A model generated the notes under the pieces. The model saw only the letters and a program-made list of their open reading frames with translations, had not been told where the DNA came from and ran no database searches. A program made the position numbers and the translations under genes. Shown in pieces: positions 43,731 through 51,475 of a stretch of 64,000 nucleotides of DNA (positions are counted from its first letter, which is position 1; the number at the start of each line of letters is the position of its first letter). Origin of the DNA: Pararheinheimera marina (GTDB lineage Bacteria > Pseudomonadota > Gammaproteobacteria > Enterobacterales > Alteromonadaceae); the NCBI RefSeq assembly GCF_042654345.1, contig NZ_JBHSGB010000009.1:88299-152298 (forward strand). Direction: 5' to 3'.

Positions 43731-44506
43731 TGTCGCAACAACCCTCTTTGTGGGTCGGAGTGATTACACTCTTTCCACAAATGTTTGAGGCCATTACGCA
43801 ATCTGGAGTCACCAGCAGGGCCGTGAAACAAGGGCTGCTTCAGGTGGAGTGTTGGAACCCGCGGGATTTTACCTCGGACAAACACAAAACCGTCGATGAC
43901 CGACCTTATGGTGGCGGACCTGGCATGCTGATGATGGTGCAGCCGTTAACCGACGCGATTCGCGCCGCGAAACAGGCTGCAGGGGGAGATGTACACACGA
44001 TTTATTTGTCGCCGCAAGGCCGCAAACTGGATCAAGAAGGTGTACTTGAACTGGCCCGACACCCGAAACTGCTTTTAGTAGCAGGCCGTTACGAAGGCAT
44101 TGATGAACGCGTAATCGAAAACGAGATTGACGAAGAATGGTCAATTGGTGATTACGTGCTGAGTGGGGGCGAATTGCCTGCGATGACGCTGATTGATGCG
44201 GTATCGCGACTGGTACCTGGTGTACTGGGGCATGAACAGTCAGCTGAACAGGATTCCTTTGCGTCCGGTTTGTTAGACTGCCCACACTATACAAGACCAG
44301 AAGTGTTAGATGGCAAAGAGGTTCCGTCGGTGTTGCTGAGCGGACACCATGAAAATATAAGACGCTGGCGTCTGAAACAGTCCTTAGGCAGGACCTGGTT
44401 AAGACGGCCGGATATGTTAAATGCCCTGGCTCTGACTAAGGAGCAACGCAAATTACTGGATGAGTTCCAAAAGGAACACCAGGCGTTGCAGCAACACGAT
44501 AGTTAA
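43730..44506 (+). CDS. trmD: tRNA (guanine(37)-N1)-methyltransferase
   Basis: SPOUT-fold enzyme making m1G37, which prevents +1 frameshifting. The knot region is plain: RPYGGGPGMLMM, GRYEGIDERVI and IGDYVLSGGELPAM, with the catalytic-region Asp in EQDSFASGLLDCPHYTRPEV. 258 aa. Start codon overlaps the rimM stop. Confidence 0.97.
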   Translation: MSQQPSLWVGVITLFPQMFEAITQSGVTSRAVKQGLLQVECWNPRDFTSDKHKTVDDRPYGGGPGMLMMVQPLTDAIRAAKQAAGGDVHTIYLSPQGRKLDQEGVLELARHPKLLLVAGRYEGIDERVIENEIDEEWSIGDYVLSGGELPAMTLIDAVSRLVPGVLGHEQSAEQDSFASGLLDCPHYTRPEVLDGKEVPSVLLSGHHENIRRWRLKQSLGRTWLRRPDMLNALALTKEQRKLLDEFQKEHQALQQHDS

Positions 44507-44528
44507 TTCCAGGTAAAGTGAGATTGTT

Positions 44529-44888
44529 ATGAGCAAAGTTAGCCAAAACATCATCAAAGAACTTGAAACCGAACAGCTGAAACAAGACGTCCCTGCGTTT
44601 GCACCAGGTGACACAGTTGTGGTTCAGGTTAAAGTTAAAGAAGGTGACAAAGTACGTCTGCAGGCGTACGAAGGCGTGGTTATCGCTAAGCGTAACCGTG
44701 GTCTGCACTCTTCATTCACAGTACGTAAAATTTCGAACGGCGAAGGTGTTGAGCGTGTATTCCAGACGCACAGCCCGCTGATCGACAGCATCACTCTGAA
44801 ACGTCGTGGTGCCGTACGTCGTGCCAAGCTGTACTTCTTACGCGATCGTTCAGGTAAATCAGCGCGTATCCGCGAAAAGCTTAACTAA
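44529..44888 (+). CDS. rplS: 50S ribosomal protein L19
   Basis: Large-subunit protein at the 30S interface, 119 residues: VVQVKVKEGDKVRLQAYEGVVIA, VRKISNGEGVERVFQTHSP, and a basic C-terminus AKLYFLRDRSGKSARIREKL. Last gene of the operon; a terminator follows directly. Confidence 0.98.
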   Translation: MSKVSQNIIKELETEQLKQDVPAFAPGDTVVVQVKVKEGDKVRLQAYEGVVIAKRNRGLHSSFTVRKISNGEGVERVFQTHSPLIDSITLKRRGAVRRAKLYFLRDRSGKSARIREKLN

Positions 44889-44892
44889 GCAC

Positions 44893-44920
44893 GGAAGGCT
44901 GCCTCAGGGCAGCCTTTTTT
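44893..44920 (+). terminator. Terminator of the rpsP operon
   Basis: AAGGCTGCC, loop TCA, GGCAGCCTT, then T-rich. The next gene starts only nine bases later, so some read-through is likely. Confidence 0.85.
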
Positions 44921-44928
44921 ATTGTGTT

Positions 44929-45531
44929 ATGCATGCATCCTGCCTCCCTGAATTGCTGAATCACCTGGAAGCATTGCTATTGCAATCCGATCAGGAAATC
45001 AGTGAGCAATGGTTACTAAGCCAGCTTGACGCCTTTTTTCCTTCTAACGAACGTGGTGAGCTGAATAATTTATTGTTCCAGCAACATTTTGTGCTTTATC
45101 ACCATTTGTTTCTATTGCAGCAGCAATGGCAGCAGCAAGGCATTGCCTTGCTGTGGATTGGTTATGCGAAAGTCAGGGTTTTTCCTTTTAGTGAACCCAG
45201 TAATGAGTTACCTGTACTTTGGTCTGATCAGGACGAAAAAGCGGCTTATTATCTGGACTGGCAAAATTTTATTGCGATGACAGACGAGCGACTTACGGCA
45301 CTGCTTGACTCGTTTTGGCAAAAGTTGTCGTTGTACCGGCAAAATCCGGCTTTTGATAGCGTCGTAATTAAAGATAAATGGCATTTAGTGGAAAACTGCT
45401 CTGTCGCGGATATCAAGCGCCGTTATCGCCAGCTTGCCTTGTTACTGCATCCGGATAGAGGCGGTGATAAAGCTGATTTCCAAAGCTTGCAGCTGGAATA
45501 TCAATGGTTGTTGTCGCGCCACATTCAATAA
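44929..45531 (+). CDS. DnaJ-related protein with C-terminal J domain
   Basis: A 200-residue protein: an N-terminal DNAJ-related region (residues about 1-130, with FFPSNERGELNNLLFQQHFVLYHHLFLL) and a C-terminal J domain containing the HPD motif (KRRYRQLALLLHPDRGGDKADFQSL). The HPD triad suggests it stimulates a DnaK-type ATPase; the client is unknown. The ATG at 44929 sits at the foot of the rplS terminator; the longer reading from 44806 lies inside rplS and is rejected. Confidence 0.82.
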   Translation: MHASCLPELLNHLEALLLQSDQEISEQWLLSQLDAFFPSNERGELNNLLFQQHFVLYHHLFLLQQQWQQQGIALLWIGYAKVRVFPFSEPSNELPVLWSDQDEKAAYYLDWQNFIAMTDERLTALLDSFWQKLSLYRQNPAFDSVVIKDKWHLVENCSVADIKRRYRQLALLLHPDRGGDKADFQSLQLEYQWLLSRHIQ

Positions 45532-45629
45532 CCTTGCATTGAATCAATCACTTATTTTTAATAGCTCTGTGCTCAGACAGAAAAGCTCACTACAATAAGC
45601 AACAGAGACCACTTTCAGAGATCCATCCC

Positions 45630-46856
45630 GTGGATGCCGCCAGCTTTATTGAAAAACGTCGTTTTATTGTCAGACTAGGTAAGATGTTGCATAAGTTTGG
45701 CACTCCAGCTTATCGGTTGGAGTCCCACCTGCAGGAAATCGCTAAACTGTTGCAAATTGGTGCATCCTTTGCCATTACTCCGACAGTCTTAACTTTTGTC
45801 TTGTGGATCCCTGGTGACGACAATGAGTACACCCATGTGGCCAGGGTCAGCCCAGGCGAACTGGATTTAGGCTCTTTGTCTAAAGTCGATGAACTGGTTG
45901 ATGCGCTCGCCAGTAGCAAAATGACGCTGCGGGACGTCGAAATAAAACTGGAAGAAATTGCCAACGCACCAAACCCTTATTCGCGTTGGGCAACGTTCGC
46001 TGCTTATGGGGCTTCAGGCGGGGCTTTTGCCATGCTGATGCGAGCCAGCTGGCACGACGTATTCTGGGCCTGTGTCTTGAGCTTGCTGGTGTACTTGTTT
46101 GTTCTTTGGTCTGAACGCTCCAGACGGGTTGCTCATATGGTGGAACCCCTAGTTGCGTTGGTGTCCGCACTGACAGCTACGGCAGTCTCGTTGTATCTGG
46201 ACCCGATGATCAACGTCCCTTTGGTGGTGTTGTCATCCATCATTGTGTTTATTCCTGGTCTGGCGTTAACCCTGGGTCTGGCTGAGTTGGCTGCCCGTCA
46301 CTTGGTGTCCGGTACGGCACGGATCATGGACGCCATTATGCTGCTGTTTAAACTGTCTTTTGGCGCCTTTCTCGGCGTTGCCTTCGGTCAAGCTTTGTTT
46401 GGTCAGATCCCCCCGCAGGTCGCCCCTTCAGTGCCTGCGTGGACCAGCTGGCTGGCGATTGCCATTTTATGTGGCAGCTTAGTGGTGGTGTTTAAAGCCA
46501 GAAAGCGGCACGCGCTCTGGGGCATTTTGTCAGGCTTTATTGCGTATGCCGCCAGCTTATGGGGCGCACATTATCTGGGGTTAGCTCTAGGCGCTTTTGT
46601 TGGGGCTTTTGCGGTAGGGCTGTACGGCAACTTATTCAACCGCCTGATGAACGCGCCAGGCAGCATTGTTTCGTTGCAAGGCATGATTGTCCTGGTTCCA
46701 GGCAGTAAAACCTACATTGGCTTAAATGCTTTTGTCTCAGGCCAGCAGATGGTCGCGACTGACGGCTTAGGTCAGCAGACCTTCCTTATTTTTATGTCGT
46801 TGGTGGCAGGTTTTATTTTCGCCAATGTGGCGTTACCACCACGCAAGGCACTCTGA
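45630..46856 (+). CDS. ThrE-type threonine/serine exporter
   Basis: A 408-residue membrane protein joining two halves that other bacteria keep separate: an N-terminal DUF1212-like region (KMLHKFGTPAYRLESHLQEIAKLL, GELDLGSLSKVDELVDALASSKM) with five or so membrane segments, and a C-terminal DUF3815-like region (MNAPGSIVSLQGMIVLVPGSKTYIGLN). The fused form is typical of ThrE exporters. Exported amino acid is inferred. The start is GTG. Confidence 0.82.
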   Translation: MDAASFIEKRRFIVRLGKMLHKFGTPAYRLESHLQEIAKLLQIGASFAITPTVLTFVLWIPGDDNEYTHVARVSPGELDLGSLSKVDELVDALASSKMTLRDVEIKLEEIANAPNPYSRWATFAAYGASGGAFAMLMRASWHDVFWACVLSLLVYLFVLWSERSRRVAHMVEPLVALVSALTATAVSLYLDPMINVPLVVLSSIIVFIPGLALTLGLAELAARHLVSGTARIMDAIMLLFKLSFGAFLGVAFGQALFGQIPPQVAPSVPAWTSWLAIAILCGSLVVVFKARKRHALWGILSGFIAYAASLWGAHYLGLALGAFVGAFAVGLYGNLFNRLMNAPGSIVSLQGMIVLVPGSKTYIGLNAFVSGQQMVATDGLGQQTFLIFMSLVAGFIFANVALPPRKAL

Positions 46857-46861
46857 GCTGC

Positions 46862-47440
46862 TTAACGCAGCTCGCTGAGCAGTTGTTCCAGTCGTTCTTT
46901 TAAGTCGCTGAATAACAGAGGTTTACGCATCAATTGTACGTTATCTGGCAGGCCTCCGGCAGCTGCAATTTCTGCGTCTGTCAGGGCAGTGACGACGATA
47001 ACCTTCATTTCTTCATGCCGTGGAGATTGCTGCAACTCGCGAATCATCTGAAAACCATCCAGTTCTGGCATTTGCAGATCCGTGATCAGGAGCTGTGGAG
47101 CCCATTCGCCAATTTTCAGCAAACCTGCAATACCGTTGGTGACGGATTCCAGCGTAATAGGCAAACCCCAGGATTCAATTTGCAGGCTGTATAATTGCTT
47201 CAGCAGTTCATCATCTTCGGCCAGCAGAATCCGCACTGTTTTATCAGCAGGTAAGGTCTGATTTTTCAGCAATAAACGCTCAACGGAGGATTGCGTTACT
47301 CGGCGGTGTCCACCTGGTGTTTTCCATGCATCCAAAGCGCCTTTTTCGACCCAAAGTTGCACAGTACGTAGAGAAACTCCAAGTAAATCAGCTGCTTGTT
47401 GAGTGGATAGCAATGGTTCTGTATGTTTACTTTTGCTCAT
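46862..47440 (-). CDS. HTH-receiver regulator (DNA-binding domain first)
   Basis: A 192-residue protein with an N-terminal MerR/excisionase-type helix-turn-helix (LLSTQQAADLLGVSLRTVQLWVEKGALDAWKTPGGHRRV, residues 10-50) joined to a C-terminal response-regulator receiver domain (residues 68-188). The receiver keeps acidic residues in LLAEDDELL, the phospho-accepting Asp in LLITDLQMPELDGF, Thr in VVTALTD and Lys in LMRKPL. This order is the reverse of ordinary response regulators. No histidine kinase is adjacent. Three AGTATCA motifs lie upstream. Its targets are unknown. Confidence 0.85.
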   Translation of the reverse strand: MSKSKHTEPLLSTQQAADLLGVSLRTVQLWVEKGALDAWKTPGGHRRVTQSSVERLLLKNQTLPADKTVRILLAEDDELLKQLYSLQIESWGLPITLESVTNGIAGLLKIGEWAPQLLITDLQMPELDGFQMIRELQQSPRHEEMKVIVVTALTDAEIAAAGGLPDNVQLMRKPLLFSDLKERLEQLLSELR

Positions 47441-47453
47441 ATCCTATTGTGCA

Positions 47454-47523
47454 GTATCATATTTTTTATTTTTATCAATTCTAGACGAGAAGTATCACAG
47501 CTGTCACTTACTTTTTGATACTT
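47454..47523. promoter_or_regulatory. Three AGTATCA motifs before the HTH-receiver gene
   Basis: AGTATCA at 47454 and 47491 and its inverse TGATACT at 47516. The second and third extend to AAGTATCA/TGATACTT, an 8-bp inverted repeat with an 18-base gap. Candidate operator. Confidence 0.45.
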
Positions 47524-47882
47524 TATTTTTCCCAATCTGAAAACAGCTTTTTGTGTGGAAACTCCAAAATTGCTGCGCTGCTCTTGCCGGAGGCTGGAGT
47601 TGAGCTCAGCAATTCCAATTGTTGTTGCATCAGATTGATATGACCCAGCATCAGCTCATAAGTTCGCTGCAATCGCACTAAAGGTGCTGCACAGTGCCGG
47701 TGCCTCGCATTCATCCGAAATAACAATCGCTCCATGGCCAGCCGATTCTCCGCAGAAGACTGTGCTTCCAGCAGTTCAAGGTTTAGCTTTTGCTGCAAAA
47801 GCTCCAGTTGCTGCGGTGCCTTGTTGGCAAGCTGTAGCAACTCATCAAAGCTTGGTAAGTTGGGATAAGCTTGGGATGTCAT
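47523..47882 (-). CDS. DUF3135-family protein
   Basis: A 119-residue protein resembling DUF3135: LPSFDELLQLANKAPQQLELLQQKLNLELLE, then RLLFRMNARHRHCAAPLVRLQRTYELM. Mostly helical, no signal peptide, no known function. The ATG at 47882 has GGAG eight bases upstream and is preferred to 47900. It is upstream of the HTH-receiver gene on the same strand with an 82-base gap. Confidence 0.72.
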   Translation of the reverse strand: MTSQAYPNLPSFDELLQLANKAPQQLELLQQKLNLELLEAQSSAENRLAMERLLFRMNARHRHCAAPLVRLQRTYELMLGHINLMQQQLELLSSTPASGKSSAAILEFPHKKLFSDWEK

Positions 47883-48180
47883 CTTGGATCTCCGCTGCAA
47901 CGCACTTCTTCAGTTTAGTAACTTGGGCTTGGGGTGCAGGATTTTTCTTTGGTGCGCCTTTTTGGAAACTTATCTTTCCAATTTAATTTTTCTCTGTAGT
48001 GGCAGTTTTATCTGGTATTTGTTGGATCTTTTGGTTGACTTGATTCAGTTTGGTTTTTATGATGCTCGAGTTTTGTAATTTATAATATACGTGTTGGCAA
48101 TAAAAGTTTACGGTGATTTTGCTCTGAAAAGCAGATGCAGCCCGGCGCTTTGGCAACGCAACTGGCTACAGGAGCATCCC
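47883..48180. other. Intergenic region with candidate aroF promoter and TyrR-like box
   Basis: AT-rich stretch between DUF3135 (-) and aroF (+). TATAAT lies at 48081 without a good -35. Fourteen bases after its start, TGGCAA-N6-TTTACG (48095-48112) matches the TyrR box TGTAAA-N6-TTTACA at 9 of 12 positions, overlapping where transcription should begin. A strong Shine-Dalgarno (AGGAG) precedes the ATG at 48181. Confidence 0.4.
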
Positions 48181-49239
48181 ATGAGCAAAATAGTTGACGA
48201 TTTACGCATTACTTCCGAAAAACTACTCAGCCCTCCGTCTGTGCTGAAGCAGGCATTACCACTGTCTGATAAAGGTGCGGGTTTTGTGCAAAAAGCGCGT
48301 CAGGAAATAGCAGACATTATTCATGGTCGCGACCCTCGTTTGTTGGTGATCACCGGACCTTGTTCCATTCATGATCCGGTTTCAGCGATGGACTACGCCC
48401 GGCGTCTGAAACAATTGCAGTTGCAGTACCAGGACAGTCTGTACATTGTGATGCGGGTCTATTTTGAAAAGCCCAGAACCACAGTGGGCTGGAAAGGCTT
48501 TATTAATGATCCACATTTGAACGACTCGTTTGATCTGGAGACTGGCCTGACCAAAGGCCGCAAGTTGTTGTTAGAGTTGGTCGACATGGAGCTTCCAGCC
48601 GCCACAGAGGCACTGGACCCTATCAGTCCTCAATACTTATCCGATCTGATTAGCTGGGCCGCCGTTGGCGCCCGCACTGTGGAGTCTCAGACTCACCGTG
48701 AAATGGCCAGTGGTTTGTCTATGCCTGTTGGCTTTAAAAATGGCACTGATGGCAATCTGAACATTGCCTTGAATGCATTGCAGTCTGCGGCCAGCGGCCA
48801 TAGTTTTATCGGTATTAACCAGAAAGGTCAGGTTGCGTTGGTGCAAACAGCCGGAAACCCGGATGGCCATGTGATCCTGCGTGGTGGCAGTAAACCGAAT
48901 TACGACGAGCAAAGTGTGGAAGCTGCGCTGAATGCGCTGAAGAAGCATAAGTTACCTTTAGGTTTGGTGATCGATTGCAGCCATGGCAACTCAAACAAAG
49001 ACCATAATCGCCAGCCGTTAGTGGCGAAAGAAGTGATCCGGCAACGCCGCGCTGGTAACCCGCATATCATCGGTATTATGCTGGAAAGTCATATTCATGC
49101 TGGTCGTCAGGACTTGATTGACGGTAAGGCAGAGTTATACGGTGTATCTGTCACAGATGCCTGTATCGACTGGGCCAGTACTGCACAACTTCTTGCTGAA
49201 CTGGAGCAGGAGTTATCTGCGGCTGTGACGGCGGCTTAA
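48181..49239 (+). CDS. aroF: 3-deoxy-7-phosphoheptulonate (DAHP) synthase, type I
   Basis: Joins phosphoenolpyruvate and erythrose-4-phosphate, the first step of the shikimate pathway. Features: LLVITGPCSIHDPVSAMDYARRL, RVYFEKPRTTVGWKGFINDP, ARTVESQTHREMASGLSMPVGFKNGTDG and VIDCSHGNSNKDH, all in type I-alpha enzymes. 352 aa. ATG 48181 has AGGAG seven bases upstream. It is followed 15 bases later by tyrA, the E. coli aroF-tyrA pairing, which suggests the tyrosine-controlled isozyme; this cannot be proved from sequence. Confidence 0.93.
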   Translation: MSKIVDDLRITSEKLLSPPSVLKQALPLSDKGAGFVQKARQEIADIIHGRDPRLLVITGPCSIHDPVSAMDYARRLKQLQLQYQDSLYIVMRVYFEKPRTTVGWKGFINDPHLNDSFDLETGLTKGRKLLLELVDMELPAATEALDPISPQYLSDLISWAAVGARTVESQTHREMASGLSMPVGFKNGTDGNLNIALNALQSAASGHSFIGINQKGQVALVQTAGNPDGHVILRGGSKPNYDEQSVEAALNALKKHKLPLGLVIDCSHGNSNKDHNRQPLVAKEVIRQRRAGNPHIIGIMLESHIHAGRQDLIDGKAELYGVSVTDACIDWASTAQLLAELEQELSAAVTAA

Positions 49240-49254
49240 TCTCAGGAGAGTGAC

Positions 49255-50382
49255 GTGTCAGATCCTATGTCTGCGTTGTTGCCCTTAAGGCAGCAGATTG
49301 ATGAAGTGGATAGTCAGTTAGTGCAATTGCTGGCCCGAAGAGCGCAGATCACTGCGCAAGTTGGTCGGGTGAAGCAGCAGCACGCATTGCCTCTGTATGT
49401 ACCTGAGCGTGAGCAAGCGCTGATTAAAGCCAGACGTAGTGAAGCGCAGTCGGCCGGTGTATCAGCCGATTTGGTTGAAGATGTGCTCCGCCGCGTCATG
49501 CGTGAATCCTATCAGACGCAGGAGGCGGGTTTTGTCTGCTGCCGCACCCCTGGCGACAAAATAGTGGTGGTCGGTGGGGCCGGAGCACTGGGCAGTCGTT
49601 TTGTTAGCTTGTTCCGCCGCTCCGGTTATCAGGTGGAAGTTCTTGAATCCGATAATCAAGCCCAAGCTGAACAATTGGTTTCTGGCGCCGTCTTGGTGTT
49701 GGTGGCTGTGCCTATTGCTTTGACTGAGCAGGTGATCCGCCAACTGCCGCAATTGGCCCCGGACGCTATTCTTGCTGATTTAACCAGTACCAAAACCGGT
49801 CCATTGCAAGCCATGCTGGAGGTGCACAGTGGCCCTGTACTGGGGCTGCATCCCATGTTTGGCCCAGATATCTCCAACATTGCCAAGCAGGTCGTGGTAG
49901 TGACACCAGGTCGCCAGCAAGGATCCTGTCAATGGCTATTGCAGCAATTGCGGGTCTGGGGGGCTGTACTGACAGAGAAAACAGCCAAACAGCACGACGA
50001 ATTGATGCAACTGATTCAGGCCATGCGGCATTTCAGTTCGCTGGTGTATGGTGTTCATCTGGCAGAGGAGCAGGCTGATTTGCAGCAATTGCTTGAACTG
50101 AGTTCGCCGATTTACCGTCTGGAACTGGCGATGGTAGGCCGGTTGTTTGCGCAGAATGCCGAACTCTATGCTGACATTATGCTGTCGTCTGCCGAAGTCA
50201 CCTTAGTGCTGCAGCGTTATCAGCACAGGTTTAACCGATTGTCTCATCTGCTGGCAGCCAAAGATAAAGTCGGTTTGATGGCCGAGTTTGCCAAGGGGCA
50301 GCAGTTTTTTGGTGACCTTGCGGCCGAGTTTTTGCAAGAAAGCCGGCAGCTGTTACAAAAAGCTGCGGACGGCCGGTCCTGA
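49255..50382 (+). CDS. tyrA: Bifunctional chorismate mutase/prephenate dehydrogenase
   Basis: Converts chorismate to prephenate and on to 4-hydroxyphenylpyruvate for tyrosine. Residues 1-90 are an AroQ chorismate mutase domain (LRQQIDEVDSQLVQLLARRAQITAQVGRVK); residues about 100-375 are the NAD-dependent dehydrogenase with IVVVGGAGALGSRFVSLF and GLHPMFGPDI. Start is GTG. Same run as aroF. 375 aa, normal. Confidence 0.96.
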   Translation: MSDPMSALLPLRQQIDEVDSQLVQLLARRAQITAQVGRVKQQHALPLYVPEREQALIKARRSEAQSAGVSADLVEDVLRRVMRESYQTQEAGFVCCRTPGDKIVVVGGAGALGSRFVSLFRRSGYQVEVLESDNQAQAEQLVSGAVLVLVAVPIALTEQVIRQLPQLAPDAILADLTSTKTGPLQAMLEVHSGPVLGLHPMFGPDISNIAKQVVVVTPGRQQGSCQWLLQQLRVWGAVLTEKTAKQHDELMQLIQAMRHFSSLVYGVHLAEEQADLQQLLELSSPIYRLELAMVGRLFAQNAELYADIMLSSAEVTLVLQRYQHRFNRLSHLLAAKDKVGLMAEFAKGQQFFGDLAAEFLQESRQLLQKAADGRS

Positions 50383-50459
50383 CCTAAAACCTTTTTTACT
50401 TCCCTTCTTTACCTGTACTGCGCCAGCCTTTAGTCTGGGTGCAGCTACAGGAGGTTAAG

Positions 50460-51152
50460 GTGCTGAAGTCATTGACGTTGTTTCTGCTAAAACTGCTCAG
50501 ATGGAGTGCTCTGCTGGTATTGCTATGGGTATTACTGGGCAGTTTTTTACCTATTCCATACACCGGGCTGATGCTAGAGCGTCAATTGGAAGCCTGGTGG
50601 CAGGGGCAATCCTACCAGCGTCAGCATCAGTGGGTACCCTACGAGCAAATTTCCCGTCACGCCAAACAAGCTGTTGTAGCAGCTGAAGATCAAAAGTTTC
50701 CTGAGCACTATGGCTTTGATATGGCCGCAATCGAAAAAGCACTGGTCTACAACAGAAAAGGTTCGAAAGTGCGCGGTGCCTCGACCATTAGCCAGCAAAC
50801 GGCGAAGAATGTGTTTCTTTGGTCTGGTCGCAGTTGGTTGCGCAAAGGGTTGGAGTCAGGCTTTACCTTGTTGATAGAACTGGCGTGGGGCAAACAGCGT
50901 ATTCTTGAGGTGTATCTCAACAGCGTCGAATTTGGCCCCGGAATTTATGGTGTAGAAGCCGCGTCCAGGCATTTCTTCTCAAAGAGTGCGGCAAGATTAA
51001 CCAGGCAGGAAGCGGCGTTGCTGGCTGCAGTGCTACCCAACCCATTACGTTTTAAGGTCAATCGGCCATCGCCTTACATTTATAAACGTCAGCAATGGAT
51101 TTTGAAGCAAATGAATCAGCTGGCGTCCGTAGAAAAATTAGTCACCGATTGA
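50460..51152 (+). CDS. mtgA: Monofunctional biosynthetic peptidoglycan transglycosylase
   Basis: Family 51 glycosyltransferase polymerising lipid II. One N-terminal membrane anchor (LTLFLLKLLRWSALLVLLWVLL), then the catalytic motifs VVAAEDQKFPEHYGFD (Glu catalytic), RGASTISQQTAKNVFLW, RKGLESGFTLLIE and RILEVYLNSVEFG. The GTG at 50460 is taken as start because GGAGG lies five bases before it, giving 230 aa. Confidence 0.94.
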   Translation: MLKSLTLFLLKLLRWSALLVLLWVLLGSFLPIPYTGLMLERQLEAWWQGQSYQRQHQWVPYEQISRHAKQAVVAAEDQKFPEHYGFDMAAIEKALVYNRKGSKVRGASTISQQTAKNVFLWSGRSWLRKGLESGFTLLIELAWGKQRILEVYLNSVEFGPGIYGVEAASRHFFSKSAARLTRQEAALLAAVLPNPLRFKVNRPSPYIYKRQQWILKQMNQLASVEKLVTD

Positions 51153-51475
51153 GTGGGGGATCACGTTGTGCTGTGGGGACCTTATACACTGCTTAAGCAT
51201 GCAAAAAAAACGAGGCTGTATTCAGCCTCGTAAAACAACAGGGTTTATTCAAGAACACATCCGTGCTGGGAGAGCACAAGCGTATTGTCGCCAAACGCGA
51301 TGGCAGTTTCATGACAGCGTGACGAATTTCTGCCTGAATACGTATTCAAGTTAAGCTCTGATGAATTTCACGTCACTGTCATGTAGGTTTTTCGAGGTTT
51401 TTGCCGCGTCAGTTAGAGGAATTTTCTGCAAAATGCAGTATCCTTTGCGCACTTTTAACTGCTGTGGGGAACGCC
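51153..51475. other. Intergenic region before the decarboxylase gene
   Basis: Holds a hairpin at 51207-51228 (ACGAGGCTG, TATT, CAGCCTCGT) between A runs, likely the mtgA terminator, and a perfect 14-base palindrome TGAATACGTATTCA at 51335-51348. No RNA gene or coding region recognised. The decarboxylase promoter is not obvious. Confidence 0.5.
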
